Positions 62,780 through 64,000 of a DNA stretch of 64,000 bases are shown piece by piece. A program made the translations under genes and the position numbers. Within the stretch, counting starts at the first letter, position 1. Every line of letters starts with the position of its first letter. The notes under the pieces are model-generated. The model worked only from the letters and a program-made list of their open reading frames with translations. It did no database searches and was not told where the DNA came from. Origin of the DNA: Paenibacillus sp. W2I17. GTDB taxonomy: Bacteria > Bacillota > Bacilli > Paenibacillales > Paenibacillaceae. The stretch is from the NCBI RefSeq assembly GCF_030815985.1, contig NZ_JAUSXM010000001.1:1426001-1490000 (forward strand). The letters run 5' to 3'.

Positions 62780-64000
62780 CTATTTCAATGAAATTTCAAA
62801 TGTGGAATCCACGTCACCTGCAAATACAATGCGGCCGTTTTCTGGTAAAACAACCTCATTCTTACCGCTGACCACGGTGTGATTAATACAAATACCGTTC
62901 TGATCATATACGGCAAAGGCGCCAGTTGCAGGCATTTTAACCGTCATGACTTTTCCTTTCACCGTTGCTGGTATCGAAAACCATCTGGCATATCCGTCTG
63001 CTTGAATCGTTGCTAGAGATTGTTTACCCGAATATAGTGGTTGTACCATTTCCTCACTGGCGTATATGCTACCAACGGCTGTAATGTACTCTACTCCGTT
63101 CTTTTTAGCAAAATAAATCTCCTTTGTATCACGTCCAGCCAGGCCAGGGATTTGCAGCTCCGTGACTGCTTCGTTTGCTCCAATAATCTTAGTATTGGAT
63201 ATATATCCCGGGGTCTCTTTGTCCAAATGAATAGGGAGAATTGGTGCCGAATTGAGATAAACCGTTGATGTATATTTCTCATTCACCAGGTAATATTTTT
63301 TTCCTTCACGCTGCTCCCATGAGGCCGTAATATCCTGGGATAATTCATTGGCTTCCAGCTTCTCCATTTTATATTCGGAGAAAGCCAATTGTCCAAGTCC
63401 TGGCAAGGATATATAAGATCGATACCACAGATAAGTCCTTCCATTCTTCTCCTTAACAAATTTCAACTTTTCCGTGCCTTCATCGTTAACAAAAGTACCA
63501 TCTGCTGTATAGGTGTATTTTTGAGCCGGATCACTTGGAGCTGCGGGTGTGGATACAGTCATTTGTCCAGCAGTATTCATTTCGATCTTCTTAACCGAAT
63601 TATTGCCGCCATATATACCTGCATTCGTGGCTATTTCTTTAGGTATATCTGCCTTCAGGGGCACACCAAACGATTTTTCCGGCTTCCGTTCTGTAATAAT
63701 CCCCTTTTCCTCAAGTGCGCTGAGTAATAATTCACTCGCAATGAACTGATCTTTGGCACTTGTCCCACCTGATGAGGTAACGGCTGCAGCCAGATTATAT
63801 TCCGGCAGTACGACTAATGATGAGTGGTACGATATGGTATCTCCACCTTTTGTTACTGCCTTGATACCGTATTCACTGAATGGGTACAGATTTACACTAT
63901 CCCACCCTAAACCGTAAGATATAGACGTATCGCCATCCTCTGGCCACATGCCTCTTTTATATTCTTCTTGCGCCATGGCTTCTACAGACTTATCGGTAAG
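62780..64000 (-). CDS. Class C serine hydrolase paralogue, 5' end cut by window edge
   Basis: A frame of 407 codons enters from the right edge without a stop (first visible residues [19 protein letters not shown]) and ends at 62780. It aligns along its whole visible length with the disrupted hydrolase at 15139-17191: [17 protein letters not shown] matches [17 protein letters not shown], the KGGDT motif is kept, and the C-terminal domain is intact. The catalytic Ser-x-x-Lys region lies outside the window. The two are in the same orientation about 47 kb apart. Confidence 0.88.
   Translation of the reverse strand, partial: LTDKSVEAMAQEEYKRGMWPEDGDTSISYGLGWDSVNLYPFSEYGIKAVTKGGDTISYHSSLVVLPEYNLAAAVTSSGGTSAKDQFIASELLLSALEEKGIITERKPEKSFGVPLKADIPKEIATNAGIYGGNNSVKKIEMNTAGQMTVSTPAAPSDPAQKYTYTADGTFVNDEGTEKLKFVKEKNGRTYLWYRSYISLPGLGQLAFSEYKMEKLEANELSQDITASWEQREGKKYYLVNEKYTSTVYLNSAPILPIHLDKETPGYISNTKIIGANEAVTELQIPGLAGRDTKEIYFAKKNGVEYITAVGSIYASEEMVQPLYSGKQSLATIQADGYARWFSIPATVKGKVMTVKMPATGAFAVYDQNGICINHTVVSGKNEVVLPENGRIVFAGDVDSTFEISLK

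Noticed and set aside
1..64000. tRNA, rRNA, CRISPR arrays, insertion sequences and prophage genes
   Set aside because: I looked for tRNA-like cloverleafs, evenly spaced repeats, transposase motifs and phage structural genes and found none that I could support.

Overview
The window looks like chromosomal DNA of an endospore-forming Paenibacillus or close relative. The reasons are a GerA-type germinant receptor operon, a YheC/D-type spore ATP-grasp protein, Lpl/Ytc-type sugar ABC transporters with YesS-type regulators, strong AAGGAGG ribosome sites with frequent TTG and GTG starts, and moderate GC. I see no rRNA, tRNA, insertion sequence, prophage or CRISPR array. Genus is inferred from gene content only.

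Layout. Positions 1-8668 (minus) hold an oligosaccharide-use operon read right to left: two permeases, a binding lipoprotein, a Gfo/Idh/MocA oxidoreductase, a GH105-type hydrolase broken by an in-frame stop, and a membrane AraC-type regulator cut by the left edge. Positions 8936-14943 hold a membrane-anchored protein, murB, a short-chain dehydrogenase, a lipoprotein, a methyltransferase (plus strand) and a secreted PQQ-type beta-propeller. Positions 15139-19344 hold a LytTR response regulator, a GHKL histidine kinase with a frameshift near its N-terminus, and a frameshifted class C serine hydrolase; a paralogue of the hydrolase runs off the right edge at 62780-64000. Positions 19542-22709 pair a YheC/D-like ATP-grasp gene with a divergent glycosyltransferase-like gene and a mannose-1-phosphate guanylyltransferase. 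Positions 22816-28544 hold a GH2 glycosidase with two cre-like sites, a short-chain dehydrogenase, an AraC regulator and a LipA-type lipase. Positions 29170-32574 hold a GAF histidine kinase and three proteins without signal peptides that may be spore-surface proteins. Positions 32757-38149 hold a stalk-domain/GH18-like protein and the gerA-type operon. Positions 38349-43542 hold a second sugar ABC transporter with AraC and LacI regulators. Positions 43704-49700 hold a MaoC-like protein, an aminotransferase, a type III polyketide synthase cassette (synthase, methyltransferase, FAD oxidoreductase) and an esterase. Positions 49861-54973 hold a membrane protein, a YjbR protein, a DEAD-box helicase, a guanidine-I riboswitch controlling a two-gene SMR exporter, a pentapeptide protein and a methyltransferase. 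Positions 55107-62673 hold a possible 26-residue ORF, an AraC regulator, MarR plus threonine aldolase, an ABC exporter with an Arg-rich partner, and MarR plus an MFS transporter.

The best-supported non-coding element is the guanidine-I (ykkC) riboswitch at 53358-53500. The most unusual features are several damaged reading frames (GH105, serine hydrolase, histidine kinase, an AraC N-terminus, and a MarR gene whose best-placed start codon is AUC), a duplicated 26-bp operator-like element before that marR gene, and a family of nearly identical intrinsic terminators (AAGTCGCC-loop-GGCGGCTTTTTT) that ends most minus-strand units. The frame defects may be real decay or sequence errors; the sequence alone cannot decide.
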